In this document: positions 51,298-61,352 of the stretch, one piece after another
Layout: every line of letters begins with the position of its first letter
Numbering within the stretch: the stretch's first letter is position 1
Assembly (NCBI GenBank): GCA_034432375.1
Contig: DAOUCA010000181.1
Location: 62,001 to 126,000 of the forward strand
DNA: 64,000 bases
Origin: JAHBVH01 sp034432375
GTDB taxonomy: Bacteria; Chloroflexota; Anaerolineae; Caldilineales; Caldilineaceae
Direction: 5' to 3'
Notes under the pieces: model-generated
What the model saw: only the letters and a program-made list of their open reading frames with translations
Database searches by the model: none
What the model was told of the DNA's origin: nothing
Made by a program: the position numbers and the translations under genes

Positions 51298-52533
51298 CTA
51301 GGCAAGCGCTAGTTCGCGTTCGGCGGCATGGCTGGCCCCGTTGCTTGAGGGCAGTCCGCAGAATTGATCATAGTCAATTAGCTCTGTAACAGTTGGGTGA
51401 TCGCCGCAGACTGGACATTCTGGGTTGCGTTTCACCTTGAGCGTGCGGAAGGTCATATCGAGTGTATCGATCATCAGCAGGCGGCCAACGAGTGAATCGC
51501 CAATCCCCAAGATTAGCTTGATCGCTTCGATCGCCTGGATCGAGCCGACGATGCCGGGCAAGACCCCAAGCACACCGGCTTCGGCGCAACTCGGCACTTC
51601 GCCGGGGGGTGGTGGATCGGGATAGAGACAGCGATAGCAGGGGCCGCCTTCGATGCCTTTGTCTTCGTTGGACGGTTGATAAACGGTCGCCTGCCCCTCA
51701 AACATGAAAATGCTGGCATCAACCAACGGCTTGCCAAGAAATTGGCAAGCGTCGTTGACTAGATACCGTGTGGGAAAGTTGTCCGAGCCATTGAGCACGA
51801 TATCATAGCCGCGAATAATTTCCATGGCATTGTGGCTAGTAATCGGCTCGCGGTGCGGAATGACCTTGACATCGGGGTTGATATCAAGCAGCCGATCACG
51901 GGCCGATTCGACCTTTGGACGGCCTACATCTTTGTTGCCATGCAAGATCTGGCGCTGTAAGTTCGAGACATCAACGGTATCAAAGTCGACAATGCCAAGG
52001 GTTCCGACCCCGGCGGCGGCTAAGTACATAGCTGCCGGGCTGCCAAGACCGCCGGCCCCAATCAGCAGCACCTTGGCTTCGAGCAACTTAATCTGCCCCG
52101 CTTCGCCCACCTCATTGAGCAAGGTATGTCGGCTATAGCGAATACGCTGTTCTTCGTTGAGGACCGTTGGGATTTTGAAATCGTTACCGGCATTCTTCCA
52201 GCCATTAAAGCCGCCGATCAGCGAAATGACATTCTCGTAGCCCATCTCTTTTAGATTGCGCGCGGCCAATGCCGAGCGGACGCCACCGGCGCAGTAAACG
52301 ACAACCGGCTGCTCGCGGTCGGGCTGATGTTGCTCAATCTGTAGCTCCAAGTGGCCGCGCGGGATAAAGACCGCATCGGGGATATAGCCCTGGACAAACT
52401 CTTCGCGCTCGCGAATATCGACGACCGTCAGATCTTCGCCCGCTTGCATACGTTGCTTTAACTCCTGCGCCGAAATTTCGGTGATCTGGCTCTTGGCCAA
52501 TTGCAGTAGCTGGTCACGGCTTAATCTACTCAT
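51298..52533 (-). CDS. moeZ: MoeZ-type adenylyltransferase/sulfurtransferase with N-terminal rhodanese domain
   Basis: The ATG at 52533 follows GGAGG; 411 residues. A rhodanese domain comes first (15-117) with Cys81 in 'VVYCAGGVRSAL'. The E1-like ThiF/MoeB domain follows with 'LLIGAGGLGSPAAMYLAAAG' (157-176), 'NLQRQILH', a catalytic-type Cys in 'VPSCAEAGVLGVLPG', and two Cys pairs for zinc ('CYRC', 'CPVC'). It adenylates the C-terminal glycine of a ubiquitin-like carrier and loads it with sulfur. Rhodanese is usually C-terminal in M. tuberculosis MoeZ, so the domain order here is the reverse. Its start overlaps the carrier gene. Confidence 0.9.
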   Translation of the reverse strand: MSRLSRDQLLQLAKSQITEISAQELKQRMQAGEDLTVVDIREREEFVQGYIPDAVFIPRGHLELQIEQHQPDREQPVVVYCAGGVRSALAARNLKEMGYENVISLIGGFNGWKNAGNDFKIPTVLNEEQRIRYSRHTLLNEVGEAGQIKLLEAKVLLIGAGGLGSPAAMYLAAAGVGTLGIVDFDTVDVSNLQRQILHGNKDVGRPKVESARDRLLDINPDVKVIPHREPITSHNAMEIIRGYDIVLNGSDNFPTRYLVNDACQFLGKPLVDASIFMFEGQATVYQPSNEDKGIEGGPCYRCLYPDPPPPGEVPSCAEAGVLGVLPGIVGSIQAIEAIKLILGIGDSLVGRLLMIDTLDMTFRTLKVKRNPECPVCGDHPTVTELIDYDQFCGLPSSNGASHAAERELALA

Positions 52534-52816
52534 GGGTATCCTCCTGCCCACCGGCCATCGCGGGCACAATTGAAACACGATCGCTGGTTTTCACTGGCGT
52601 TGACAGTCCGGACAGGGTGCGGATTTCATCGTCATTAACAAAGACATTGATAAAGCGTTTGACTTCGCCATTTTCATCTAACACTTTTTCAGCGATGCCA
52701 GGAAATTGACTGTTGACTGCCGTCAGCAGCGCGCCCACATCGTTGCCTTCGACATCGATCTTCGATTGGCCGCCGGTCAGGCGGCGTAACGGTGTGGGCA
52801 CAAGTACAGTTGCCAT
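52526..52816 (-). CDS. CysO/MoaD-type ubiquitin-fold sulfur carrier with six-residue tail
   Basis: A 96-residue beta-grasp protein of CysO/ThiS/MoaD type ('RRLTGGQSKIDVEGNDVGAL', 'FINVFVNDDEIRTLSG', 'DRVSIVPAMAGG'). The conserved Gly-Gly is at 89-90 but is followed by 'QEDTHE', so the C-terminus must be trimmed before thiocarboxylation. The tail is encoded by the DNA that also holds the Shine-Dalgarno and start codon of moeZ. A JAMM protease of the correct type is encoded upstream. M. tuberculosis CysO, by comparison, ends at Gly-Gly. Confidence 0.85.
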   Translation of the reverse strand: MATVLVPTPLRRLTGGQSKIDVEGNDVGALLTAVNSQFPGIAEKVLDENGEVKRFINVFVNDDEIRTLSGLSTPVKTSDRVSIVPAMAGGQEDTHE

Positions 52817-52858
52817 TGGTACAGGACTCCTTGATTTGATGAGTTGTTGCGATACTTT

Positions 52859-52923
52859 GTGTTGCGTGTTGCGTGTTGCGTGTTGCGTGTTGCGTGTTGC
52901 GTGTTGCGTGTTGCGTGTTGCGT
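52859..52923. repeat. GCGTGTT 7-bp tandem array
   Basis: Nine units of GTGTTGC lie between a terminator hairpin (52956-52981) and the carrier gene, so they fall in the presumed promoter or leader region of the carrier-moeZ-cysM unit. Confidence 0.88.
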
Positions 52924-52955
52924 AGCACTTCTGTCAAGGTAACGGCACAAAAAAA

Positions 52956-52981
52956 CGGGTTCATCGTTGGCGACGAACCCG
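52956..52981 (-). terminator. Intrinsic terminator between the JAMM gene and the carrier gene
   Basis: On the minus strand CGGGTTC-G-TCG-CCAA-CGA-T-GAACCCG is followed by TTTTTTTG. It either ends the JAMM gene transcript or acts as a leader attenuator for the carrier-moeZ-cysM unit. The 350-bp region between it and the JAMM stop (52982-53334) shows no gene and I found no T-box or SAM riboswitch core there. Confidence 0.75.
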
Positions 52982-53334
52982 GTGCAAAAAGCGCTACTAA
53001 CTGCTCTCTCTTTCTTGCTCGTTATCTAAGACCCACCGTTGCTTTGTTCGGCAATGCTACTGATAATGAGCATTGTAGCGCAACTGCGGGGTGATAATCG
53101 AGAAAGGGACGAACAGAAAGCTTTGATTTGTAAAAGATACTGCACCAAGATTCATTGCAAGCAAGGGCTTTCGGCGGGGCAGAGAGCGTCACTGCTAACG
53201 GCACCCGCTATCGACACAAGCAAGATTCAATGAATAAAGCACAATATCTATAATTCATAGGAGCACTATAAAAAATATACCGTGATTTGTCAAGTACTCT
53301 TCTTTACAGTTCATGGTGGATAAGTACTCAAGTG

Positions 53335-53961
53335 TTACTGGCTTGCAATTGGATGCTCGATCAATTCAACCAACCGCACGTCAACATCCTGCCAGGATTG
53401 CGTCGTATTCTCTTTGGCATAGACCAGATAAAAAGGGCGACCAACCCCTGTTGCTACATCCGCCAACGTAGCCGGTAGCGCTTGGTCAACTCCCTGATAG
53501 TAAGCAAAAAGCCCTGGGCGAGTTTCATAGAAGGGCAGGTCATCAACCACGGTACCCAGATCAAGCTCGGTAAAATGGGTGATCATGCGAAAGGCGCGAA
53601 TGACCGGCGCATCGTCAAACTCCAGTGAACAGATAAAATAGATGCTATCTGGATAGTAGGCATTCCAGGCGTCCGTTGCCGATGGATAGGCAACAGAGAC
53701 GGGATGCGAATGGTAGATCCCCATCATCTCTTCCCCCGTCTCCTCGAATTGAAACTGTTGCAGGAGCGTTTGTGGGTCGACGGTGTAATTTTCAACGCGC
53801 TCGTCGGCAATATTTTGCCCAGGAATGACTTCATACGCGACGAGCCCACGACCGCGGATAATGCCGCAGATCTCCTCCGGCTTGCCGGCGCGGGCATGGT
53901 CGATGATCTGTATTGCAAGTGCCGCCGCTAACTGAACGGGTGTGTCGGAAAGTTGCGCCAT
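53335..53961 (-). CDS. mec: JAMM/MPN+ metalloprotease of the Mec type
   Basis: The ATG at 53961 gives 208 residues ('MAQLSDTPVQLAAALAI'). The JAMM zinc signature is complete: Glu30 in 'PEEICGIIRG' and H-x-H-x7-S-x2-D as His84, His86, Ser94, Asp97 in 'YHSHPVSVAYPSATD'. It is a bacterial Mec-type enzyme, known to release cysteine from CysO-Cys and in related pathways to trim carrier C-termini. After the JAMM core it carries a C-terminal extension (about 125-208) of unknown function. It is upstream of the CysO-type gene on the same strand. Confidence 0.88.
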   Translation of the reverse strand: MAQLSDTPVQLAAALAIQIIDHARAGKPEEICGIIRGRGLVAYEVIPGQNIADERVENYTVDPQTLLQQFQFEETGEEMMGIYHSHPVSVAYPSATDAWNAYYPDSIYFICSLEFDDAPVIRAFRMITHFTELDLGTVVDDLPFYETRPGLFAYYQGVDQALPATLADVATGVGRPFYLVYAKENTTQSWQDVDVRLVELIEHPIASQ

Positions 53962-54055
53962 AGGATCTCTCTCTTCTTCGTGTGCGCTGTGGCAGAAAAT
54001 GTGGTTAAAACAGATGACAGGATAATCTACGGTCACCGCGTCTATCATGCAGTGT

Positions 54056-54140
54056 CAGTAGACCGCAACGTTCGACGGCTTCGACAAGCCCTTCGACCGG
54101 CTCAGGACGAAGCTCAGCCGACGAGCGTTGCAGTCTACTG
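54056..54140. repeat. MITE-like palindromic element, family B, copy 2
   Basis: 85 bp with CAGTAGACCGCAACG and CGTTGCAGTCTACTG ends, the same as 9175-9235, and an inner GGCTTCGACAAGCCCTTCG palindrome. It abuts the 80-bp dispersed repeat at 54141-54220 with no gap. Confidence 0.78.
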
Positions 54141-54220
54141 ATAGATAAAATCCTTAAAAGCCATACAGCTTCTCCCGTGTAAAAGTACCCTTGTTATGTA
54201 TGACTTTTAAATGATTCGTC
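54141..54220. repeat. 80-bp dispersed repeat, copy 2
   Basis: The reverse complement matches 10581-10661 over 80 bp with a handful of differences. In both places the repeat lies upstream of a minus-strand gene (hpf and mec), but in opposite orientations, which argues against a shared promoter. Confidence 0.75.
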
Positions 54221-54269
54221 TACTGAGTATACCAGCTTTCGCGATTATCTTGAAAGCAAAGTCTATTTC

Positions 54270-54298
54270 TTGACAGCTACCTATGGCTCTTATACAAT
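54270..54298 (+). promoter_or_regulatory. Promoter of the TRAP binding-protein gene
   Basis: TTGACA (54270-54275), 17 bp and TACAAT (54293-54298) form an almost perfect sigma-70 promoter. The mRNA leader would be about 270 nt and include the inverted repeat at 54348-54441. Confidence 0.8.
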
Positions 54299-54347
54299 CA
54301 CGTAAGCTGCAAACCCCAGTTGATCTAACAAGTCCGATTCCCGTCAG

Positions 54348-54441
54348 CTCGATGTTTCGGGTGCGTACCAAATTTGGGGATTACACCGGACGATCAAAGT
54401 AGTCCTTCCTGTAATCCCCCAAAATGGCACGCACCCCGATG
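54348..54441 (+). other. Large imperfect inverted repeat in the TRAP gene leader
   Basis: Two arms of about 33 bp (GGGTGCGTACCAAATTTGGGG and complement-like CCCCCAAAATGGCACGCACCC) flank a 24-bp centre. The leader RNA could fold into one long stem. A riboswitch, a MITE, or a processing site are open possibilities. Confidence 0.5.
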
Positions 54442-54572
54442 TTTCCGTTAAGTTGAAGATGTGATCAATCCCTGCCAAGGCGCACAAAGCCATGGTATTG
54501 CATCTGCAAATGCCTAACGATTCGTCGTCGACGTGTGACATCCAATCTATTTTCAATCAAAGGAGTGTTCTT

Positions 54573-55706
<1,134 letters not shown>

Positions 55707-55715
55707 CGCCTGAAC

Positions 55716-55768
55716 GCGTGTAAACAAAAAGGACGAGGCCGTCGGCCTCGTCCTTTTTGTTTACACGC
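55716..55768. terminator. Bidirectional terminator between the convergent TRAP genes
   Basis: A perfect 25-bp stem (GCGTGTAAACAAAAAGGACG... and complement) with a 3-nt loop and A/T runs on both arms. It ends the binding-protein gene and the DctQM unit. Confidence 0.92.
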
Positions 55769-55785
55769 AACCCATGGTTTGCCCG

Positions 55786-57135
55786 CTATGGCACAACCGC
55801 GGCGCTGCGCGACAGCTGTACGAGCCACTGTACTGTTTCGGGGAAGATAATCACTAGAACGAGGACCACGAGTTGAATCGCCATAAAGGGAAAGGCGCTG
55901 CGGTGGATCTCGCTGGTCGACATCTCTTCGGGGGCCACGCTTTGGAGATAAAAGAGTGAAAAGCCAACCGGTGGCGAAATAAAGGCGATCTGCAAATTGA
56001 TCGCCATCACCACGCCAAACCAGACCATATCGATGCCCAGCAGTGCCGCGGCCGGGACGAAGAGCGGCAGTACAATATAGACGATCTCGATAAATTCTAA
56101 AAACATGCCTAAAAAGAAGACGACGAGATTGCTGATGATCAAGAAGCCCCAGAAGCCACCCGGTACGCTCGTTAGTAACTCAGTAATCAGCCGCTTGCCG
56201 CCCAGCCCATCAAAGACAACGCCAAAGAAGCTAGAGCAGAAGATAATCATGATCACAAGCGTGGTGATGCGTGCCGTCGAGTTGGCCGCCTCTTTGACCA
56301 TCTGCCAGTTGAGCTTGCGATTGGCCAAGGCCAGAATACAGGCCCCAATACTGCCCACCGCGCCGGCCTCGGTCGGGGTGGCAATGCCAAAGAAGATACT
56401 GCCGAGCACGGCAAAGATCAACACAAAAGGAGGTATAACTGCTTTCACCACCCGCAAAAAGAGCGCAAAGCCGCGCACCGTTCGTACTTCCAATGGTAGC
56501 GCCGGTGCCATTTCGGGGCGGAGGAAGGCAATGATCAGCACGTAGAGAATGTAGCTACCGGCCAACATCAAGCCGGGAATCAGCGCACCCAAAAAGAGAT
56601 CGCCCACCGAAACACCTATCTGATCACTCAGAACAACGAGCACCAGACTTGGCGGGATCAGCTGGGCAAGGGTGCCAGCGGAGATAATCGCCCCGGCCGC
56701 CAGCCGTTTGTCATAGCCATAGCGCAACATGATCGGCAGCGACATCATCCCCATCATGATCACCGTCGCCGCGACCACACCGGTTGTCGCAGCCAGCAGA
56801 GTGCCGACAATGATCACCGCCATCGCCATCCCGCCACGCAATGGCCCTAACAACACCCCCAACGCTTCCAGCAACTCTTCCGCCAGCCCTGATTTTTCCA
56901 GGATCGCGCCCAAAAAGATAAAGTAGGGGATCGCCAGCAAGGTAAAGTCTGACATGGTGCCGAACCAACGATTGGGCAGCAGCCGGAGTAGGTTTAGGTT
57001 AAATGCGCCCAGCGAGAGGCCAATCAGGCCAAAGACAATTGCCGTGCCAGCAAAGGAGAAGGCGACCGGATAGCCGCTGATCATGACGAAAAAGAAGCCA
57101 ACAAACATCAGGATGGCCAACCATTCAAAATGCAT
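55786..57135 (-). CDS. dctM: TRAP transporter large permease, DctM type
   Basis: AAGGGA precedes an ATG at 57135 ('MHFEWLAILMFVGFFFVMIS'); 449 residues with about 12 helices. The family region 'NRWFGTMSDFTLLAIPYFIF' followed by 'LGAILEKSGLAEELLE' and 'GVVAATVIMMGMMSLPIM' is clear. It forms the elevator transporter that uses a sodium gradient. It follows dctQ by 34 bp. Confidence 0.93.
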   Translation of the reverse strand: MHFEWLAILMFVGFFFVMISGYPVAFSFAGTAIVFGLIGLSLGAFNLNLLRLLPNRWFGTMSDFTLLAIPYFIFLGAILEKSGLAEELLEALGVLLGPLRGGMAMAVIIVGTLLAATTGVVAATVIMMGMMSLPIMLRYGYDKRLAAGAIISAGTLAQLIPPSLVLVVLSDQIGVSVGDLFLGALIPGLMLAGSYILYVLIIAFLRPEMAPALPLEVRTVRGFALFLRVVKAVIPPFVLIFAVLGSIFFGIATPTEAGAVGSIGACILALANRKLNWQMVKEAANSTARITTLVIMIIFCSSFFGVVFDGLGGKRLITELLTSVPGGFWGFLIISNLVVFFLGMFLEFIEIVYIVLPLFVPAAALLGIDMVWFGVVMAINLQIAFISPPVGFSLFYLQSVAPEEMSTSEIHRSAFPFMAIQLVVLVLVIIFPETVQWLVQLSRSAAVVP

Positions 57136-57169
57136 ACAGTTTCCCTTCATGCTGATGGGGATGGATGGA

Positions 57170-57766
57170 CTATTCAGGAAGTTCGTGGCCGGCGCTTTCG
57201 CTGCTCAACTCCGTAACCACTTCGGGGTGATCCGTCAGCACCGCCAGATATTTCACCAACTGTGCCAGACTTTGCAGCAGCAGCCCGACAAAGGCCACAA
57301 TGATCATGGTCTTGATCGGGGCGCGTGGCAAGCCGCCAGGATCGGGGGATAGTTCCCAAGTTCCCCAGGAGCCATTGGGCAGGCGTCCCCAAGAAAAGAG
57401 CACCGGTGAAATGGTGACGTAGATCCCGAGGATGCAAAAGGGGACGAGGAAGAGCAGCGTACCCAAAAAATCAACCAGCGCCCGCCGTTTGGGTGCCCAG
57501 TTGACATACCAGAAATCGACGCGCACGTTGTCGCCATGTCTGAGAATGTAGGGAAAGGCCAGAAAGAAGATCAGCGAATAGAGATACCATTGCGTTTCGA
57601 TCCACATATTCGACGAGAGATTCAGCCCTATGTAGCGCCCTATATAGCGCGCCGCCACATTGTAGAAGCCGATGAGCACGGTGATCACGACTAAGATTGT
57701 CGAGAGTCCGCCCATCCGTTCGCTGATGCCATCAATACGATGGGCAAACCTGAGTAAAATACGCAT
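57170..57766 (-). CDS. dctQ: TRAP transporter small permease, DctQ type
   Basis: AGGAT lies before the ATG at 57766; 198 residues with four helices. 'SNMWIETQWYLYSLIFFLAF' and 'YILRHGDNVRVDFWYVNW' are characteristic of the small subunit. It supports DctM. The 290-bp region upstream to 58054 has no gene. Confidence 0.9.
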   Translation of the reverse strand: MRILLRFAHRIDGISERMGGLSTILVVITVLIGFYNVAARYIGRYIGLNLSSNMWIETQWYLYSLIFFLAFPYILRHGDNVRVDFWYVNWAPKRRALVDFLGTLLFLVPFCILGIYVTISPVLFSWGRLPNGSWGTWELSPDPGGLPRAPIKTMIIVAFVGLLLQSLAQLVKYLAVLTDHPEVVTELSSESAGHELPE

Positions 57767-58053
57767 GTCAGATCCTCGGTGAACAGTCGATTGTATCGTA
57801 TCGATAACGAGTTCGTGCAGCACTCCCTTACCCTTAATCCATTTTGATATGGCGCATTTGGATTGAGCCGACCCTCATGGATCTTCTGCCTGAATGGAGA
57901 ATATACGCTGCGTGCAAAGTGTTACTGTTTTTTGTGAAAGTGTTGCCGTGCTGTTTGTGGGAGCTTGAGGTGGAAATCAGCAAGATTTCACCGACCGCCA
58001 TTGTAATGCACGAGGGCAATCTGTGCAAGGTATTGTCAGAGCAATACGCTCTG

Positions 58054-58740
58054 CTACCAATATTCAACCACGCTGACGGCCAACCCAATGATGCCCCCAA
58101 AGACACCACCCCAAACGACCAGCCAGCCGAGATGGCTACGGATCATATCTTGTACGATCTCTTTTACCTTTTCTGGTGTCAACTCCGCCAAACGGCTGTC
58201 GATAATCTGTTCCACTTGGCTGAGCAAAATTGCGGTCATATCCTCATTTTGTTGACCTGCCTGCGTTTTGGTTACAAAGTCGGCAATGATCTCTTGTAGC
58301 TTTGCCGTGATCGGCGCACGCAGTGGCTCCAACGCCTTTTTCCCGCCCAACATTCCCAACATGCCGCCCAATGGGGAGGCGGCGATCGCGTCCGTTAACT
58401 CTGCAAAGACATGATCAAAATCGATTTGGTCGCTGATTGTCGCTACCGTGAGTTGCTGATTCTGCTCTAAAAACCGCTCAACATGCGCACGGGTAAAAAA
58501 CTCTTGCACCAGTAACTGTTTGATGCCCACTTTAAACTCTTCAAACCGGTCGGGAATGACCCCAGAGCCATAGAGGAAGGGCACTTTTTCAAATAACATG
58601 TGGACCGCCAACCAATTGGTAATGCCGCCGGACAGGGCAAACCAACCGGTCATCAGGATCACATCGTGGTAAACCGGTGAGAGATAGCCAACGATCACGA
58701 GCACCAAACTAATGAGATTGGTGGCAAGACTCTTATTCAT
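58054..58740 (-). CDS. DUF445-family membrane protein
   Basis: A 228-residue protein with N-terminal helices (about 8-45) and a C-terminal helix (about 205-225), between which is the soluble DUF445 region ('TNWLAVHMLFEKVPFLYGSG', 'PDRFEEFKVGIKQLL'). The topology with membrane segments at both ends is that of the YheB-like family, of unknown function. It overlaps the glcDE stop by 8 bp (ATGAATAA), so it is the last gene of that operon. Confidence 0.85.
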   Translation of the reverse strand: MNKSLATNLISLVLVIVGYLSPVYHDVILMTGWFALSGGITNWLAVHMLFEKVPFLYGSGVIPDRFEEFKVGIKQLLVQEFFTRAHVERFLEQNQQLTVATISDQIDFDHVFAELTDAIAASPLGGMLGMLGGKKALEPLRAPITAKLQEIIADFVTKTQAGQQNEDMTAILLSQVEQIIDSRLAELTPEKVKEIVQDMIRSHLGWLVVWGGVFGGIIGLAVSVVEYW

Positions 58741-61315
58741 TCTCGACTGTTCCCCCTGCTAAAATTCCCTGCGGATCCCATTGCTGTTGTAATTGCTTCA
58801 TGAGCCCTGCCATTTGTGGTTGTATACCCCAACGGTCCATTTGACTGCGCAGCAACGGTGGCATGGTCATCACCGCTACATAACCATCAGCCGCCTCTGC
58901 CGCTTGCCGCAACATGGCTAGCCATTCGCACCCATCAGCAAACGTTTCTGGCGTATAATGTAAATAGAGCAAGCCATGTAACAGATCGACGAGTTGATCG
59001 CTCGCTTGGCTAATTTTTGGCGCAATCTGTGTCAAATAATTACCAAATTCCTTGCCCGGAATCCCAACGCGCACAAGCAATGCATTCTCCGGCACTGCCG
59101 CCAGCCCCCCTTGCCAAAGCGCAACTGCACTTTGTGTACACGCCAGCGGCGTTGGCTGTTGCAAAGCGACGAGTATCTTCTCCACAACTGCCAACTCGCT
59201 CTCGACCTCCTCGGTAATCCCTTCGGCAGTGATGACCAAGGCATAGGGCTTCTCCACGTCGAGTTGGAGATGGCTAGATTGACAGAGAAGCACCCCCGCA
59301 TTCACCCGTAATTCATGCGCGATTGCGTTGAATAGGCGAACCCCCTCGGCCACTGTTGCCACCGGTACACAGCGCGATAGTCGCGCCCGGGGCCGCGGGT
59401 AAAGCTTCAGCGTCACCTCCGCCATCAACCCTAGGGTGCCTTGTGAGCCGACAAAGAGCTTGGGCAAGTCATAGCCGGCCACATTCTTTACCACCACGCG
59501 TCCGGCTTGGATCACCCGGCCATCGGCCAACGCCACAGTGGTGCTGAGTAAATTGTCGCGTAGCGCACCGTAGCGGCTGCGGTGGGGGGCATTCATATTC
59601 GCCGCCAGCAGATCACCGACAGTCGCTGTCGGCCAAGGCGAAACCAGCGCGGTCTGCAAGTTGTGCCCTGCCAAAAAGGTGTTTACCTCTTCTACCCCTG
59701 TACCCGCCCCAATCGTGATGTAGAGATCGGCCGGTGAGAATGTTTTAATACCCGCCAGATTGCGCGTAGTCAAGCTGATGTGGTTGCTCAATTGGTGTTT
59801 GTCTGGTTGGCTCGCGATGTGCACTGCCTGGCCTGCTGCGCTCAACGCGGCCAAGTTCGCAGCTGCTTCCTCGGCACTTGTCGGGGCGAAGCAATCCCCT
59901 GCTGGCATTTGTGGTGAGGCATAGATGGGGGGCGGCAACTCGTCGGGAAAAATTTTGCCGGGGTTGAGCAGATTGTGCGGGTCGAAGATCGCCTTGAGAT
60001 CGAGCATGGCGGATAGCTCGCTGCCGCTATACATCGCCGGCATATAGCGCCGCTTCTCAATGCCGACGCCATGTTCGCCGGTGATGCTGCCGTTGCGCTC
60101 GACACAGAGTTCGATGATCTCATCACACGCTTGGAAGACGCGTTTCATCAACGCCTCGTCACGCACATCACACATCAATACCGGATGCAGATTGCCATCA
60201 CCGGCATGGAAGACGTGGCCGGCTTCCACACCGTGACGCTCACAAACCGTATTGACCGCCAGCAACATATCGGCCAGCCGGCTGCGCGGCACCGTCACAT
60301 CGACGAGATAGGTGTTGGGCGAGAGACGGGCAAAGGCCCCAGCCACACTTTTGCGCCCATACCAGATCTGTTGGCGTTCCGCTTCGGATTGGGCAATGCG
60401 CAGATCAAAGCCGCCTTGGCCGGTCAAAATGTCGGCCAACTCTTCCAATTGGCTGTCGAGGCCAGCGATATAGCCATCGATTTCGACGATCAGCCCCGCC
60501 TCGGCTTGCACTGGCAAACCACTGGGTGAATAGGCTTCGATGATCTGCATGATCTTCTGGTCCATCATCTCCAGCGTTGCCGGTGTGAGGCCCGCCGCGA
60601 TCACCGCCGAGACCGCGTTACCCGCCGCTTCCAGCGAAGGAAAGGCGACCATCAGCGTGCGTACGCCCGGCGGATTGGGAATAAAACGCACATGGGCTTT
60701 GGTAAAGATCCCCAAGGTCCCTTCGCTGCCGACGAGCGCGCCACAGAAATCGTAGCCGGGATAGTCGAGTGCTGCGCCACCGACTTGGATGATCTCGCCA
60801 CTTGCCAGCACCACTTCCAAGCCAGTGACATAGTTGGTGGTCACCCCATATTTGAAGCAGTGCGGCCCGCCCGAATTTTCGCCGATATTGCCGCCAAGTA
60901 CCGAGGAGCGTTGGCTCGATGGGTCGGGTGGAAAGTAGAGTCCCCGCTTACGCGCTTCGCCATCCAACGTTAGATTGACCAACCCCGGCTCGACCACACC
61001 GCAGCGATTGGTCACATCAAAGTCGAGGATGCGATTCATGCGCGCAAACTCAATGATGATGCCCCCATGTTCCGCCACCGCGCCGCCGGAGAGGCCGGTT
61101 CCCGCACCGCGCGCGACCAATGGTGTCTTGGTTTCATTGGCCCAACGCATGATTCGGCTCACATCCGCCGCCGATTCGGGGTAAAAAATGCCATCCGGCT
61201 TGCCACGATCAAAGCCGGCATCGACCTCATAGGTGATCAGTTCGACGGGATGGAGGGCGAGTTGCCCTTTTTTAAAGAGGGTTGTCAGCGTTTGGGATGA
61301 TTGGGCTGTGGACAT
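58733..61315 (-). CDS. glcDE: GlcD-GlcE fusion, FAD-linked glycolate/lactate oxidase subunits
   Basis: From the ATG at 61315 the protein has 860 residues. Residues about 1-465 are GlcD: 'PLVARGAGTGLSGGAVAEHG' is the FAD-binding motif, 'GENSGGPHCFKYGVTTNYVT' and 'GNLHPVLMCDVRD' follow, and 'SITGEHGVGIEKRRYMP' is the C-terminal motif. Residues about 475-860 are GlcE-like with a second PCMH-type FAD domain ('ATVGDLLAANMNAPHRSRYG', 'KNVAGYDLPKLFVGSQGTLG'). These are separate genes in E. coli; here one reading frame covers both, with no stop or frameshift at the junction. With GlcF it oxidises glycolate or D-lactate to the 2-oxo acid. Confidence 0.93.
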   Translation of the reverse strand: MSTAQSSQTLTTLFKKGQLALHPVELITYEVDAGFDRGKPDGIFYPESAADVSRIMRWANETKTPLVARGAGTGLSGGAVAEHGGIIIEFARMNRILDFDVTNRCGVVEPGLVNLTLDGEARKRGLYFPPDPSSQRSSVLGGNIGENSGGPHCFKYGVTTNYVTGLEVVLASGEIIQVGGAALDYPGYDFCGALVGSEGTLGIFTKAHVRFIPNPPGVRTLMVAFPSLEAAGNAVSAVIAAGLTPATLEMMDQKIMQIIEAYSPSGLPVQAEAGLIVEIDGYIAGLDSQLEELADILTGQGGFDLRIAQSEAERQQIWYGRKSVAGAFARLSPNTYLVDVTVPRSRLADMLLAVNTVCERHGVEAGHVFHAGDGNLHPVLMCDVRDEALMKRVFQACDEIIELCVERNGSITGEHGVGIEKRRYMPAMYSGSELSAMLDLKAIFDPHNLLNPGKIFPDELPPPIYASPQMPAGDCFAPTSAEEAAANLAALSAAGQAVHIASQPDKHQLSNHISLTTRNLAGIKTFSPADLYITIGAGTGVEEVNTFLAGHNLQTALVSPWPTATVGDLLAANMNAPHRSRYGALRDNLLSTTVALADGRVIQAGRVVVKNVAGYDLPKLFVGSQGTLGLMAEVTLKLYPRPRARLSRCVPVATVAEGVRLFNAIAHELRVNAGVLLCQSSHLQLDVEKPYALVITAEGITEEVESELAVVEKILVALQQPTPLACTQSAVALWQGGLAAVPENALLVRVGIPGKEFGNYLTQIAPKISQASDQLVDLLHGLLYLHYTPETFADGCEWLAMLRQAAEAADGYVAVMTMPPLLRSQMDRWGIQPQMAGLMKQLQQQWDPQGILAGGTVENE

Positions 61316-61352
61316 GAGTAGTCTTCGGTTTCTTTTGTTCCGGTTGATCAAA

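Noticed and set aside
52817..53334. T-box or SAM riboswitch before the cysteine genes
   Set aside because: A terminator hairpin is present, but I could not find the T-box core or the SAM-I core sequence in the leader.
57844..58299. 151-residue plus-strand open frame
   Set aside because: It lies mostly antisense to the DUF445 gene and shows no family motif.
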